64,000 nucleotides of DNA from Paracoccus aeridis (GCF_004923205.2 NZ_SELD02000006.1:1-64000), one strand, 5' to 3'; positions 27,805 through 36,841 are shown, numbered from the stretch's first letter. The notes: a model not told the origin generated them from the letters alone. Numbers and translations: made by a program.

Positions 27805-29697
27805 TTGTCTGTGATCCCCGCCCGCCTCGGCCAGTCCGGCACGCCCTTCCGGTTCGCACCCCGCGCGATCGGCCGAGGCAGGCTGTGGCTTGCGCTGGCG
27901 CTCGCCGCGCTGCTCGGCCTCGTGCTGTGGACGGGCGCGAGCCTCGCTTACCGGCACTACCACGCAGCCGGGTTCGCGCGCGCCGAGACCGCGCTGCGGC
28001 TGACCGTGAACGCGCTGCAGGCGGACCTTGCCCGGCACGAGGTCGTGCCGCAGCTGGTGGGCGATCTCGACATGCTGCAGCGGCTGGTGGCCGACCCCGG
28101 CGACGCCGCGCTGCGCCAGGCCACGAACCTGTGGCTGGAGGAGGAGAACGCCGCCATCGGCGCCTCGGACATCTACGTGATGCTGCCGGACGGAGAGACG
28201 ATCGCCGCCTCGAACCACCGGCTGGGGCCCGGCAGCTTTGTGGGCAAGAACTTCAGCTACCGCCCCTATTTCAGCGACGCGATGAACGGCGGTCCCGGCC
28301 GCTTCTACGGGATTGGGACCACGTCGGGCGTGCGCGGCTATTTCTTCTCCGCCCCCGTCCTCGGGCGCAGCGGGCGCATCGCGGGCGTCGTTGCGGTCAA
28401 GGTCGGCGTGGACCGGATCGAGCAGTCCTGGCGCGGGGGCGAACACCGGGTCGTCGTCACCGACCCCGAGGGGCGCGTCTTCATGTCGTCCGAGCCGAGC
28501 TGGCTCTATCGCAGCCTCGAGCCGCCGACCGAGGAACGGCTGGCGCGGACGCTGTCCACCCGCCGCTATGCGGACGCCGCGCTGCGCGACCTGCCGATGG
28601 ACCGGCGGCAGTCGTTCGGGGTGCCGGTGTTCCGCGTGACCGACCCCGACGGGAAGGGCACCCACGACTACATCGCCGCGTCCGAGACGATGCCGAAGGC
28701 GGGCTGGACGGTGCACGTGCTGCTGGACGCGGCCAACCTGCGGCAGGAGGCGCGGATGGCCGTGGGCAGCCTTGTCCTGCTGCTCTGCGCCGCTGCGTTC
28801 GGCGCGCTGGTGCTGGTCCAGCGCCGCAGGCAGGCAACCGAGCGGATCGCGATGCAGCGCTTCGCCCGGGCCGAGCTGGAACGGCGGGTCGAGGCGCGGA
28901 CCGCCGACCTCGCGCTGGTCAACGACCGGCTGGAACGCGAGGTCGCCGAGCGCCGCGCGACGGAACGGGAGCTTCGCGCCGCGCAGGCGAGCCTCGTGCA
29001 GGTCGGCAAGCTCGCCGCGCTGGGGCAGATGTCGGCGGCGCTGTCGCACGAGATCAACCAGCCCCTCGCCGCCGCCCGCAACTATGCCGACAGCGCCGCG
29101 ATCCTGATCGAGCGCGGCGACACTGCCCGCGCGCGCGACAACATCCTGCAGATCCTGTCGCTGGTGGACCGGATGTCCGCGATCGGCCGGCACCTGCGCG
29201 ACGCCGCCGCGAAGCCCCCGTCCGAACCGGGCGGCGTCGCGCTGCAATCGCTGCTCGCGGAAACGCAGACCATCGTCGCCGCGCGCCTCGCCAGCAGCGG
29301 CGCGGACCTTCGGATCGACGTGCCGGCCGGGCTTCCGCGGCTCCGGGCGGGGCCCACGCGGCTCCAGCAGGTGCTGGTGAACCTCATCACCAACGCCGCC
29401 GACGCGGTCGAGGGGTTGCCCGAACGCCGCATCACCCTGAGCGCCCGGCAGGAGGGCGGCTTCGTCGCGATCCGCGTGCGCGACCACGGGCCGGGCGTGC
29501 CGCCGGCCATCGCCGAACGCATCTTCGACCCGTTCTTCACCACCAAGGGGATGGGCGCGGGGCTGGGGCTCGGCCTGTCGATCTCTGCCAACATCGTGCG
29601 CGATTTCGGCGGCACCATCGCCTGCCGCGCGGCCGGACCGGGGGCGGAGTTCTGCGTCCGCCTGCCGGTGGCGCCAACCGTCGGGTCCGCCGCATGA
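27805..29697 (+). CDS. Sensor histidine kinase, DctB-like
   Basis: A 630-residue inner-membrane kinase. Membrane segments at about residues 27-47 and 318-338 enclose a periplasmic double-Cache/PDC-like sensor (residues 50-315, with FVGKNFSYRPYFSDAM and YGIGTTSGVRGYF, as in DctB). A coiled coil (345-400) leads to the phosphoacceptor His415 (ALSHEINQPLAAARNY) and the HATPase domain with NLITNAADA, RDHGPGVP and GLGLGLSI. The start is TTG 27805 with AAGGA six bases upstream; GTG 27811 is an alternative. The stop overlaps the response regulator start (ATGA). The family senses C4-dicarboxylates, but here the neighbour is a Tct transporter, so the ligand may be a tricarboxylate or aromatic acid. Confidence 0.92.
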   Translation: MSVIPARLGQSGTPFRFAPRAIGRGRLWLALALAALLGLVLWTGASLAYRHYHAAGFARAETALRLTVNALQADLARHEVVPQLVGDLDMLQRLVADPGDAALRQATNLWLEEENAAIGASDIYVMLPDGETIAASNHRLGPGSFVGKNFSYRPYFSDAMNGGPGRFYGIGTTSGVRGYFFSAPVLGRSGRIAGVVAVKVGVDRIEQSWRGGEHRVVVTDPEGRVFMSSEPSWLYRSLEPPTEERLARTLSTRRYADAALRDLPMDRRQSFGVPVFRVTDPDGKGTHDYIAASETMPKAGWTVHVLLDAANLRQEARMAVGSLVLLLCAAAFGALVLVQRRRQATERIAMQRFARAELERRVEARTADLALVNDRLEREVAERRATERELRAAQASLVQVGKLAALGQMSAALSHEINQPLAAARNYADSAAILIERGDTARARDNILQILSLVDRMSAIGRHLRDAAAKPPSEPGGVALQSLLAETQTIVAARLASSGADLRIDVPAGLPRLRAGPTRLQQVLVNLITNAADAVEGLPERRITLSARQEGGFVAIRVRDHGPGVPPAIAERIFDPFFTTKGMGAGLGLGLSISANIVRDFGGTIACRAAGPGAEFCVRLPVAPTVGSAA

Positions 29698-31067
29698 CGC
29701 CGCGCGTGCTTCTGGTCGACGACGACGAGCAGATGCGCCGCTCCACCGCGCAGGCGCTGGATCTCGCCGGTTTCGCCGTCGAGGCGGTCGGGTCGGGCGA
29801 AGAGGCGCTGACCCTCGCCGGCCCGGGCTTTTCCGGCGCGGTCGTCAGCGACATCCGCATGCCCGGCATGGACGGCATGACCCTGCTGGGCCGCCTGCAC
29901 GAGATCGACCCCGAGATCCCGGTGATCCTGTTCACCGGCCACGCCGAGGTCCCCCTTGCGGTCGAGGCGATCCGCAGCGGTGCTTATGACTTCATCGAAA
30001 AACCCTTTGTCGTCCACGACCTCGCCACCGTGATCCGCCGCGCGATCGGCCATCGCGGGCTGGTCCTGGAAAACCGTCGCCTGCGCGCGGTCGCGGGCAA
30101 GCGCGACGACGTCGAGGCGCGGCTGCCCGGCCGGACCGAGGTGATGGTCGACCTGCGCTACCGCCTGCGCGCGATCGGCGCCTCTGACGCCGACGCCCTT
30201 GTCATCGGGCCGACCGGCGCGGGGAAGGAAGTGGTGGCGCGCACACTCCACGACATCTCGGCCCGGGGCAGCAGGCCCTTCGTGGCGATCAACTGCGCCG
30301 CCCTGCCCGAGGCGCTGATCGAAAGCGAGCTGTTCGGGCACGAGGCGGGCGCGTTCCCCGGCGCGCTGAGGCCGCGCTACGGCAAGTTCGAGCATGCCCG
30401 CGGCGGCACGGTCCTGCTGGACGAGATCGGGTCGATGCCGCCCGACACGCAGGCGAAGCTGCTGCGGGTGCTGCAGGAACGCGTGATCACCCGGCTCGGC
30501 GCGAACGATCCCGTGCCGCTGGACGTGCGCTTCATCGCCACCAGCAAGGAAGAGCTGTCCGCCCTCGTCGCGCGAGGGCAGTTCCGCGAGGATCTCTACT
30601 GGCGCCTCAACGTGGCGGTCCTGCGCGTGCCGCCGCTGTCCGCGCGGCGCGAGGATATCCCGCTGCTGTTCCTGCACCTGATGCGCGAATCCGCCGCCCG
30701 CCACAAGCTGGCCGAACGCGAGGTGCCCGCCGCCTTCCTGTCGGGCCTCGCCGCCCATGACTGGCCCGGCAACGTCCGCGAGTTGCGCAACCTCGCCGAA
30801 CGGATCCTGCTGGGGCTGGAGGACCCCCATGGCCCGCCCACCTCTGGTGGCACGGCCGACGGGATGACGGGCGGCGACCGCCTGCCCGACCGCGTCGCGC
30901 AGTTCGAGCGCAGCCTCATCGCGGGTGCCATCGCGGTCCACGGCGGCAGGCTGCGCGCCGTCTACGAAGGTCTCGGGATCTCGCGGAAGACGCTTTACGA
31001 GAAGATGCAGAAATACGGGCTGGATCGCCGCCTGATCGTCGAGCCGGGCGACGAGGATCGCGCCTAA
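29694..31067 (+). CDS. Sigma-54 dependent response regulator, DctD-like
   Basis: A 457-residue NtrC-family activator. The receiver domain (1-120) has the acidic pocket VDDDE, phosphoacceptor D53 (SDIRMPG) and K103. The AAA+ domain shows Walker A GPTGAGKE (172-179) and Walker B VLLDEIG (240-246). The sigma-54 contact loop reads GAFPGA (219-224) in place of the consensus GAFTGA. The C-terminal Fis-type helix-turn-helix (GLGISRKTLYEKMQKYGL) binds DNA. It is translationally coupled to the kinase and is probably phosphorylated by it. The transporter genes begin 190 bp downstream on the same strand, after a palindrome that may be its binding site. Confidence 0.92.
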   Translation: MTPRVLLVDDDEQMRRSTAQALDLAGFAVEAVGSGEEALTLAGPGFSGAVVSDIRMPGMDGMTLLGRLHEIDPEIPVILFTGHAEVPLAVEAIRSGAYDFIEKPFVVHDLATVIRRAIGHRGLVLENRRLRAVAGKRDDVEARLPGRTEVMVDLRYRLRAIGASDADALVIGPTGAGKEVVARTLHDISARGSRPFVAINCAALPEALIESELFGHEAGAFPGALRPRYGKFEHARGGTVLLDEIGSMPPDTQAKLLRVLQERVITRLGANDPVPLDVRFIATSKEELSALVARGQFREDLYWRLNVAVLRVPPLSARREDIPLLFLHLMRESAARHKLAEREVPAAFLSGLAAHDWPGNVRELRNLAERILLGLEDPHGPPTSGGTADGMTGGDRLPDRVAQFERSLIAGAIAVHGGRLRAVYEGLGISRKTLYEKMQKYGLDRRLIVEPGDEDRA

Positions 31068-31075
31068 CGTGCAAG

Positions 31076-31093
31076 TGGGTGGATGTCCACCCA
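31076..31093. promoter_or_regulatory. Perfect palindrome upstream of tctC, candidate response-regulator site
   Basis: TGGGTGGA-TG-TCCACCCA is a perfect inverted repeat with 8-bp arms, 165 bp before the tctC start codon. One arm, TCCACCCA, recurs at 31118-31125. The two-base spacer is too short for a stable terminator loop and no U-run follows, so a protein site is more likely. Its distance suits an enhancer of a sigma-54 promoter, but no GG-N10-GC promoter was seen. Confidence 0.5.
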
Positions 31094-31257
31094 TGCTGTA
31101 GCAGCAGCGTCACCGGTTCCACCCACAATCGGCCGAAACACCATGCCAAGCTGCGCGGCTGCATCGTTTTTCTTTGTGAAAGCCGCGTGTCTCGCTGCAA
31201 TCTCCCCCGATCGGCGCCTTGTTGAGGAGCGGGCGCCCGCGTTCCACTGGAGGATAC

Positions 31258-32232
31258 ATGTCTGTTTCGAAACTGCTCGGCGCGGCCTGCGCCGTCACGC
31301 TTGTCGCGGCGCCCGCATTCGCCCAAGGCTACCCCGAACGGCAGGTGACCATGGTCGTGCCGTTCACGGCCGGCGGCCCGACCGACACCGTCGCGCGGCT
31401 GGTGGCCGAACGCATGTCCGCCGATCTCGGCAAGCAGGTGATCGTCGAGAACGTCGGCGGGGCCGGCGGCACGCTGGGCGCGGGCCAGGTCGCCAAGGCC
31501 GATCCCGACGGCTACACGGTCCTGCTGCACCATATCGGCATGGCGACGTCCGACACGCTGTACCGCAACCTCGCCTACGACACCGAGAACGCGTTCGACT
31601 ATGTCGGCCTCGTCACCGACGTGCCGATGGTGATCGTCGCCCGCAAGGACTTCGAACCGGCGGACTTCCCGGCCTTCGTCGACTACGTCAAGGGCCATGC
31701 CGAGGACCTGACGCTCGCCAACGCGGGCATCGGCGCGGCCAGCCATCTCTGCGGCATGCTGCTGATGCAGGCGCTGGACGTGCCGCTGGTCACCGTGCCC
31801 TATAAGGGCACCGGCCCGGCGATGACCGACCTTCTGGGCGGGCAGGTCGACTTCATGTGCGACCAGACCACCAATACCACCCAGCAGATCAAGGGCGGCA
31901 CCATCAAGGCCTATGCCGCGACCACGCCCGAGCGCCTGGCCGTGTTCCCCGACCTGCCCACCACCGCGGAAGGCGGCCTGCCCGAGGTCCAGGTCTCGAT
32001 CTGGCACGGCATCTACACGCCCAAGGGCACGCCCGCCGAGGTGAACCAGCGCCTGTCCGCGTCGCTGCAGAAGGCCCTGGCCGACGAAGGCGTCATCAAG
32101 GCGATGGCCGATCTCGGCACCGCGCCGGTGAGCGCCGAGGAAGCCACGCCCGAGGCGCTGAAAGCCAAGCTCGAATCCGAAATCGCGCGCTGGAAGCCGG
32201 TGATCGAGGCCGCGGGCGTCTACGCCGACTGA
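31258..32232 (+). CDS. tctC: Tripartite tricarboxylate transporter substrate-binding protein (first copy)
   Basis: A 324-residue periplasmic binding protein of the TctC/Bug family. A Sec signal peptide (residues 1-22, ending APAFAQ) precedes the family motifs YPERQVTMVVPFTAGGPTD and NVGGAGGTLGAGQVAKADPDG and the ligand-loop segment VTVPYKGTGPAMTDLLGGQVD. GGAGGATAC directly before the ATG at 31258 fixes the start; a further upstream in-frame codon would put residues before the signal peptide. It is the first transporter gene after the two-component pair. Bug proteins bind citrate, other carboxylates or aromatic acids; the ligand cannot be read from sequence. Confidence 0.94.
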   Translation: MSVSKLLGAACAVTLVAAPAFAQGYPERQVTMVVPFTAGGPTDTVARLVAERMSADLGKQVIVENVGGAGGTLGAGQVAKADPDGYTVLLHHIGMATSDTLYRNLAYDTENAFDYVGLVTDVPMVIVARKDFEPADFPAFVDYVKGHAEDLTLANAGIGAASHLCGMLLMQALDVPLVTVPYKGTGPAMTDLLGGQVDFMCDQTTNTTQQIKGGTIKAYAATTPERLAVFPDLPTTAEGGLPEVQVSIWHGIYTPKGTPAEVNQRLSASLQKALADEGVIKAMADLGTAPVSAEEATPEALKAKLESEIARWKPVIEAAGVYAD

Positions 32233-32250
32233 TCGCGTGACCATCGCCTG

Positions 32251-32281
32251 CCCCGCCGCCCGACCGGACCGGGCGGCGGGG
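32251..32281 (+). other. Intercistronic stem-loop between tctC and tctB
   Basis: A 12-bp perfect GC stem (32251-32262 with 32270-32281) and 7-nt loop, 18 bp after the tctC stop and 29 bp before the tctB start, with no U-run. Such hairpins behind binding-protein genes usually protect the upstream message from 3' decay, raising binding protein over membrane subunits. Confidence 0.65.
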
Positions 32282-32310
32282 CGACCACCTGCAGGAAGAA
32301 GGGAAACCCG

Positions 32311-32772
32311 ATGGCGACGAAACCGCGGGACGACACGGACATGATCGCCGGACTGCTGCTGATGGCAGCGGCGGCGTTCTTCGGCTGGCAGACCACGGGG
32401 CTGGAGGTCGGCACCTCGCTGCGCATGGGACCGGGCTACTTCCCGATGCTGCTGTCGGGGCTCCTGTTCCTGCTGGGCGTCTGGGTGTTCCTGAAGTCGT
32501 TCGGCCGCGAGGGCGAGCCGACGGGCCCCATCGCCTGGCGCGGCATCCTGTTCATCCTGCCCGCGCCGGTCTTCTTTGGCCTGACCGTGCGCGGCCTGGG
32601 CTTCGTGCCGGCGCTGTTTCTCACCTCGCTGATCGCGTCGCAGGCCTCGGTCAAGATGCGGCCGCTGCCGGCGCTGGTGCTGGCGGTGCTGGTCACCATC
32701 ATCTCGACGCTGATCTTCAGCTACGGGCTGGGCCTGCCGTTCCGGCGGTTCGGACCGTGGCTCGACTTCTGA
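32311..32772 (+). CDS. tctB: Tripartite tricarboxylate transporter small membrane subunit
   Basis: A 153-residue inner-membrane protein with four predicted segments (about residues 12-30, 43-60, 75-95 and 118-140), matching the TctB family. The conserved GPGYFPML motif near residue 40 is present. GAAGAAGGG precedes the start. It forms the small membrane subunit with TctA, whose gene begins 10 bp downstream. Confidence 0.92.
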   Translation: MATKPRDDTDMIAGLLLMAAAAFFGWQTTGLEVGTSLRMGPGYFPMLLSGLLFLLGVWVFLKSFGREGEPTGPIAWRGILFILPAPVFFGLTVRGLGFVPALFLTSLIASQASVKMRPLPALVLAVLVTIISTLIFSYGLGLPFRRFGPWLDF

Positions 32773-32782
32773 GGACACGACC

Positions 32783-34291
32783 ATGGATCTTCTTTCCAAC
32801 CTCGGCATGGGCTTCTCGGTCGCGTCGTCCTTCGCGAACCTCGGCTTCTGCCTGATCGGCGTGCTGCTGGGCACGCTGATCGGCGTCCTGCCGGGGATCG
32901 GCGCCACCGCGACGATCGCCATGCTGCTGCCGATCACGTTCCAGCTGGAACCGGTCAGCTCGCTTATCATGCTGGCGGGCATCTACTACGGCGCGCAGTA
33001 CGGCGGATCGACCACCGCGATCCTGATCAACATGCCGGGCGAAAGCTCGTCCGCGGTCACGGCGATCGACGGCTACCAGATGGCGCGGAAGGGCCGCGCG
33101 GGAACCGCGCTCGCCACCGCCGCCCTCGGGTCGTTCTTCGCGGGCTCGGTCGCCACGTTCCTGGTGGCGATCTTCGCGCCACCCCTGACGGCCATCGCGC
33201 TCGAGTTCGGCGCGGCCGAGTACTTCAGCCTGATGGTGCTGGGCCTCGTCATGTCCGTGGCGCTGGCGCACGGGACGGTGCCCAAGGCGCTCGCCATGGT
33301 GGTGCTGGGGCTGCTTCTGGGGATCGTCGGGACCGACGTCTATACCGGCACCCCGCGCTTTACGCTGGGGATCACCCAGTTCTCGGACGGGCTGAACTTC
33401 GTGGCGCTGGCCGTGGGTGTCTTCGGCATCGCCGAGATCCTGCGCAACCTCGAGGACGAGCATGAGCGGCAGGTGATGACCCGCAACATCAACAGCCTGT
33501 TCCCCAACCGCGATGAACTGCGCCAGATCATCGGCCCGGTGCTGCGCGGCACTGGCGTCGGCTCGATCCTCGGCATCCTGCCGGGCGGCGGCGCGATCCT
33601 CGCGTCGTTTGCGTCCTACACGATCGAGAAGAAGCTGTCTAAGCACCCCGAGGAATTCGGCCACGGCGCCATCGCCGGCGTCGCCGGCCCCGAAAGCGCC
33701 AACAACGCCGGCGCGCAGACGAGCTTCATCCCGCTGCTGACGCTGGGCATTCCCGCCAACCCGGTCATGGCGCTGATGATCGGCGCGATGATCATTCAGG
33801 GGATCGTCCCCGGCCCCAGCGTCGTCACCGACCAGCCCGAGCTGTTCTGGGGCATCATCGCTAGCATGTGGATCGGCAACCTGATGCTGGTGGTCCTGAA
33901 CCTGCCGCTGATCGGGCTGTGGGTGAAGCTGCTGACCGTCCCTTACTTCGTGTTGTTCCCGATCATCATGGCGATGTGCTCGATCGGGGTCTACTCGGTG
34001 AACTCGAACGTCTACGACCTGTTCGCGGTCGCGTTCTTCGGGCTGCTCGGCTACGTTTTGTCCAAGCTGCGGTTCGAGCCGGCGCCGCTGCTGCTCGGCT
34101 TCGTCCTCGGGCCGCTGCTCGAAGAGAACCTGCGCCGGGCGATGATCCTGTCGCGGGGCGACCCCACGACCTTCGTCACGCGCCCGATCAGCGCGGGCCT
34201 GCTGGTTCTGGCGCTCGCGGTGCTGGTGCTGGTGTTCCTGCCCCAGATCCGCAGGCGGCGCGAGGAAGTGTTCACCGAGAGCGAAGGCTGA
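32783..34291 (+). CDS. tctA: Tripartite tricarboxylate transporter large permease subunit
   Basis: A 502-residue permease with about eleven to twelve membrane segments. The two family signatures are seen: [20 protein letters not shown] near residue 40 and [20 protein letters not shown] near residue 270, plus [20 protein letters not shown]. It is a sodium- or proton-coupled carboxylate symporter working with TctB and a binding protein. GAGGA lies before the ATG. Confidence 0.95.
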   Translation: MDLLSNLGMGFSVASSFANLGFCLIGVLLGTLIGVLPGIGATATIAMLLPITFQLEPVSSLIMLAGIYYGAQYGGSTTAILINMPGESSSAVTAIDGYQMARKGRAGTALATAALGSFFAGSVATFLVAIFAPPLTAIALEFGAAEYFSLMVLGLVMSVALAHGTVPKALAMVVLGLLLGIVGTDVYTGTPRFTLGITQFSDGLNFVALAVGVFGIAEILRNLEDEHERQVMTRNINSLFPNRDELRQIIGPVLRGTGVGSILGILPGGGAILASFASYTIEKKLSKHPEEFGHGAIAGVAGPESANNAGAQTSFIPLLTLGIPANPVMALMIGAMIIQGIVPGPSVVTDQPELFWGIIASMWIGNLMLVVLNLPLIGLWVKLLTVPYFVLFPIIMAMCSIGVYSVNSNVYDLFAVAFFGLLGYVLSKLRFEPAPLLLGFVLGPLLEENLRRAMILSRGDPTTFVTRPISAGLLVLALAVLVLVFLPQIRRRREEVFTESEG

Positions 34292-34302
34292 CCTGAACCC
34301 GC

Positions 34303-34325
34303 GCCGGGCGGGCGCCCTGCCCGGC
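34303..34325 (+). other. Intercistronic hairpin between tctA and second tctC
   Basis: GCCGGGC (34303-34309) pairs with GCCCGGC (34319-34325) around a 9-nt loop that is itself self-complementary. There is no U-run. It may attenuate or separate expression of the second binding protein. Confidence 0.4.
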
Positions 34326-34358
34326 CAGCCGTCACCGACACGTCAGAGGGAGGATACC

Positions 34359-35324
34359 ATGACGCTCACGCTTACCCGCCGCATCCTGCTGGGATCGGCG
34401 CTCGCCTTCGGCCTCGCCGGCGCCGCCGCTGCCGAATTCCCTGACCGCCCGGTCACGCTGGTGATCCCGTTCGCAGCCGGGGGGTCGACCGACGTGGTCG
34501 GCCGCATCGTGGCCGAGCGCATGGGCCAGGAGCTTGGCCAGCAGGTCATCGTCCAGAACGTCGGCGGCGCCGGCGGCAGCCTTGGCGCGGGCCAGGTGGC
34601 CAAGGCGGACGCCGACGGCTACACGATCCTCATGGGGACCGTCGCCACGCACGCGCTGAACCCGCTGATCCTGAAGCAGAAGCCGTACGACCCGGTCGCC
34701 GACTTCGCGCCGGTGTCGCTGCTGGTGCTGGTGCCGAACGTGCTGGCCGTGAACCCGCAACTGCCGGCCAACACCGTGCAGGAACTGATCGACCTGGCCA
34801 AGACCGAACCGCTGGCCTACGCGTCGTCGGGGAACGGCACGCCGCTGCATCTGTCGGGCGAACTGTTCAAGGCGATGGCGGGCGTGGACATCACGCACAT
34901 CCCCTACAAGGGGTCCGGTCCGGCGCTCACCGACGTGCTGGGCAACCAGGTGCCGATCATCTTCGACAACCTGCCCTCCGCGTCGGGCCACATCGCCAGC
35001 GGCAAGCTGCGCGCACTGGGCGTGACCACTGCCGAGCGCGCGCCGTCGTTCCCCGACGTGCCCGCCATCGGCGAGACGCTGCCGGGCTATGAGACCTACA
35101 GCTGGAACGCGCTGTTCGCGCCCGCCGGAACCCCGCCCGAGGCGATCGCGAAGCTGCACGACGCCGCCGTGGCCGCCATGGCCGACCCGGCGGTCGCCGC
35201 GCGGATGGGCGAGTTCTCGGCCACCATCGTCGCGTCCTCGCCCGAGGAGCTCGCCGAACACGTCAAGGCCGAGATGGCGAAGTGGGAACCCGTCGTGAAG
35301 GACGCGAACGTCAGCCTTGACTGA
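34359..35324 (+). CDS. tctC: Tripartite tricarboxylate transporter substrate-binding protein (second copy)
   Basis: A 321-residue TctC/Bug protein with a Sec signal peptide (residues 1-26, ending AGAAAA) and the motifs FPDRPVTLVIPFAAGGSTD, NVGGAGGSLGAGQVAKADADG and ITHIPYKGSGPALTDVLGNQV. The leader has the same GGAGGATAC ribosome site as the first copy. The two proteins are clearly paralogous but differ throughout, especially in the ligand loops, so they probably present different substrates to the single TctAB membrane part. A strong terminator follows. Confidence 0.93.
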   Translation: MTLTLTRRILLGSALAFGLAGAAAAEFPDRPVTLVIPFAAGGSTDVVGRIVAERMGQELGQQVIVQNVGGAGGSLGAGQVAKADADGYTILMGTVATHALNPLILKQKPYDPVADFAPVSLLVLVPNVLAVNPQLPANTVQELIDLAKTEPLAYASSGNGTPLHLSGELFKAMAGVDITHIPYKGSGPALTDVLGNQVPIIFDNLPSASGHIASGKLRALGVTTAERAPSFPDVPAIGETLPGYETYSWNALFAPAGTPPEAIAKLHDAAVAAMADPAVAARMGEFSATIVASSPEELAEHVKAEMAKWEPVVKDANVSLD

Positions 35325-35369
35325 CGACGCGATCCGGCGCCCTGATCGACCCGCCGGAAAATGAAAATG

Positions 35370-35399
35370 GCCGGAGCCCGACGGGCTCCGGCTTTCTTT
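35370..35399. terminator. Bidirectional rho-independent terminator
   Basis: GCCGGAGCCC (35370-35379) pairs with GGGCTCCGGC (35383-35392), followed by TTTCTTT on the plus strand and preceded by AAAATGAAAA, which gives a U-rich run on the minus strand. It ends the tct operon and also the convergent doxX transcript. Confidence 0.88.
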
Positions 35400-35420
35400 C
35401 ATGTCCGCGACGGCCCGCGG

Positions 35421-35831
35421 TCAGACTGTGCGGGCGCGCCCGGCATCGCGGTTGCGCAGCGCGTCGAGGCTCCATTCCCCCGGGCCGGCAAAGACGAGGT
35501 ACAGGAACACGAAGCAGTACAGGATCGCCGCGTCACCGCCGTTGTTCACAGGGAAGAAGTTCTGCGGCGCGTGGGCGATGAAATAGGCGAACGCCATCAG
35601 GCCGGATGCGAGGAACGCGGCCGGACGCGTGAACAGGCCGATGGCGATCAGCGCGCCCGCGACCAGTTCGATGCTGCCGGCGATCAGCATCATCGTCGGC
35701 AGCGGCCCGCCCGCCCCGTCGCCGGATGCGGGGAAGCCCAGCAGCTTCTGCGTTCCGTGCGCCATGAACAGGAGCCCCGCCATGATCCGCAGGACGCTCA
35801 GCGCGCGCGGTGCCCAGGTGGTCGTCATCAT
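35421..35831 (-). CDS. DoxX family membrane protein (CatD-like)
   Basis: A 136-residue inner-membrane protein with four segments (about residues 10-28, 45-65, 70-88 and 103-122). It begins with the family pattern LRIMAGLLFMAHGTQKLLGF and contains GLFTRPAAFLASGLMAFAYF. DoxX-type proteins are linked to quinone or thiol redox chemistry. It lies 90 bp downstream of the glyoxalase/dioxygenase gene on the same strand, the pairing known from Bacillus subtilis catD-catE. Two adjacent ATG codons (35831, 35828) follow AAAGGGA. Confidence 0.9.
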   Translation of the reverse strand: MMTTTWAPRALSVLRIMAGLLFMAHGTQKLLGFPASGDGAGGPLPTMMLIAGSIELVAGALIAIGLFTRPAAFLASGLMAFAYFIAHAPQNFFPVNNGGDAAILYCFVFLYLVFAGPGEWSLDALRNRDAGRARTV

Positions 35832-35921
35832 CGTAGTCCCTTTCGATGGTTGATCGTCATTTCCCGGCGCCCGGCCGGCATCGCGCCCGGTCGCCCCGCA
35901 AGCGCAAGTGTGCCTGCGGCT

Positions 35922-36782
35922 TCATTGTTCCGCAAAGGCGAGCCGCGCCCCCCACGGGTCCCTCGCGACGAGAGTGCCGTCGTCAGTGCGCGAAAGCCGC
36001 GGCTCCAGCCGTTCCAGCACCGCGGGCGCCGCGACGAAGGTGATCGCGTCAAGGCCGGTCCTGCGTTCGGGCCGCGGTCCCGCGCCGCGGCTGTTCCAGA
36101 CGTTCGCGCCCAGGTGGTGGTGATAGCCGTCCGCGCCGAAGAACGTCGCGCCCGGATACCTGCTGGTGACCGGGATGCCGATGGTGCCCGCCAGGAAATC
36201 CTCTGCCGTCTTCAGGTCGCCAACCTGCAGGTGGACATGGCCGACGATCGTTCCGGCGGGCATGCCCTGAGCAGGGCGCGGGCTTGCGTCGGCGGCAAGG
36301 TCGTCGAGGTCCAGCCGCCGCGTCGCCATCCCGATCAGCCCCGCCGCGTCAAGCGGCCATTCCTCGCTCGGGCGGTCGCGATAGATCTCGATCCCGTTGC
36401 CCTCCGGGTCGGTCAGGTACAGCGCCTCGCTGACCAGGTGGTCCGACGCGCCGTCCAGCCTGGCCCCGGTGCGGGCCGCGCGAAGCAGCCAGTCCGCGAG
36501 GTCGGCGCGCGACGGCAGCAGGAAGGCGGTGTGAAACAGCCCCGCGTCCCCGCGATCGGCAAGCGCCGCCTGGGGGTCGTGGCGAAGTTCCAGCAGCACG
36601 CGGCCGCCCACGCCCAGCTTGTGGACGCGCGGGCCGGTCGCGACCGGCGCAAGGCCGATCACCTCGCGGTAGAAGCGGCTCATGCTGTCGAGATCGCGCA
36701 CGGTCAGCGCCACCGTTCCGATCCTGAGCGATGCGCCGCCCGAGGTGATGCCGGGCGCCGGCGCGGTCTGGTCGAGTTGCAT
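35922..36782 (-). CDS. VOC family protein, catechol-2,3-dioxygenase (CatE)-like
   Basis: A 286-residue protein with two vicinal-oxygen-chelate modules (about residues 20-135 and 160-280). Landmarks are TVALTVRDLDSMSRFYREVIGL, FHTAFLLPSR, LYLTDPEGNGIEIYRDRP and VGHVHLQVGDLKTAEDFL. The histidine and glutamate positions fit a type I extradiol dioxygenase, as in CatE. It is followed by doxX and is divergent from a LysR gene. Likely roles are cleavage of catechols or detoxification of quinones or electrophiles; the substrate is not visible. Confidence 0.88.
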   Translation of the reverse strand: MQLDQTAPAPGITSGGASLRIGTVALTVRDLDSMSRFYREVIGLAPVATGPRVHKLGVGGRVLLELRHDPQAALADRGDAGLFHTAFLLPSRADLADWLLRAARTGARLDGASDHLVSEALYLTDPEGNGIEIYRDRPSEEWPLDAAGLIGMATRRLDLDDLAADASPRPAQGMPAGTIVGHVHLQVGDLKTAEDFLAGTIGIPVTSRYPGATFFGADGYHHHLGANVWNSRGAGPRPERRTGLDAITFVAAPAVLERLEPRLSRTDDGTLVARDPWGARLAFAEQ

Positions 36783-36841
36783 GTTTCACCCGCTTGTTCG
36801 TGTCGGAAGCCATATGGTCGCTTTCCGGGCAGCCGATAATC

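Noticed and set aside
32251..32281. The tctC-tctB stem-loop as a rho-independent terminator.
   Set aside because: No U-run follows, and tctB begins 29 bp later with the same operon order known for tct systems.
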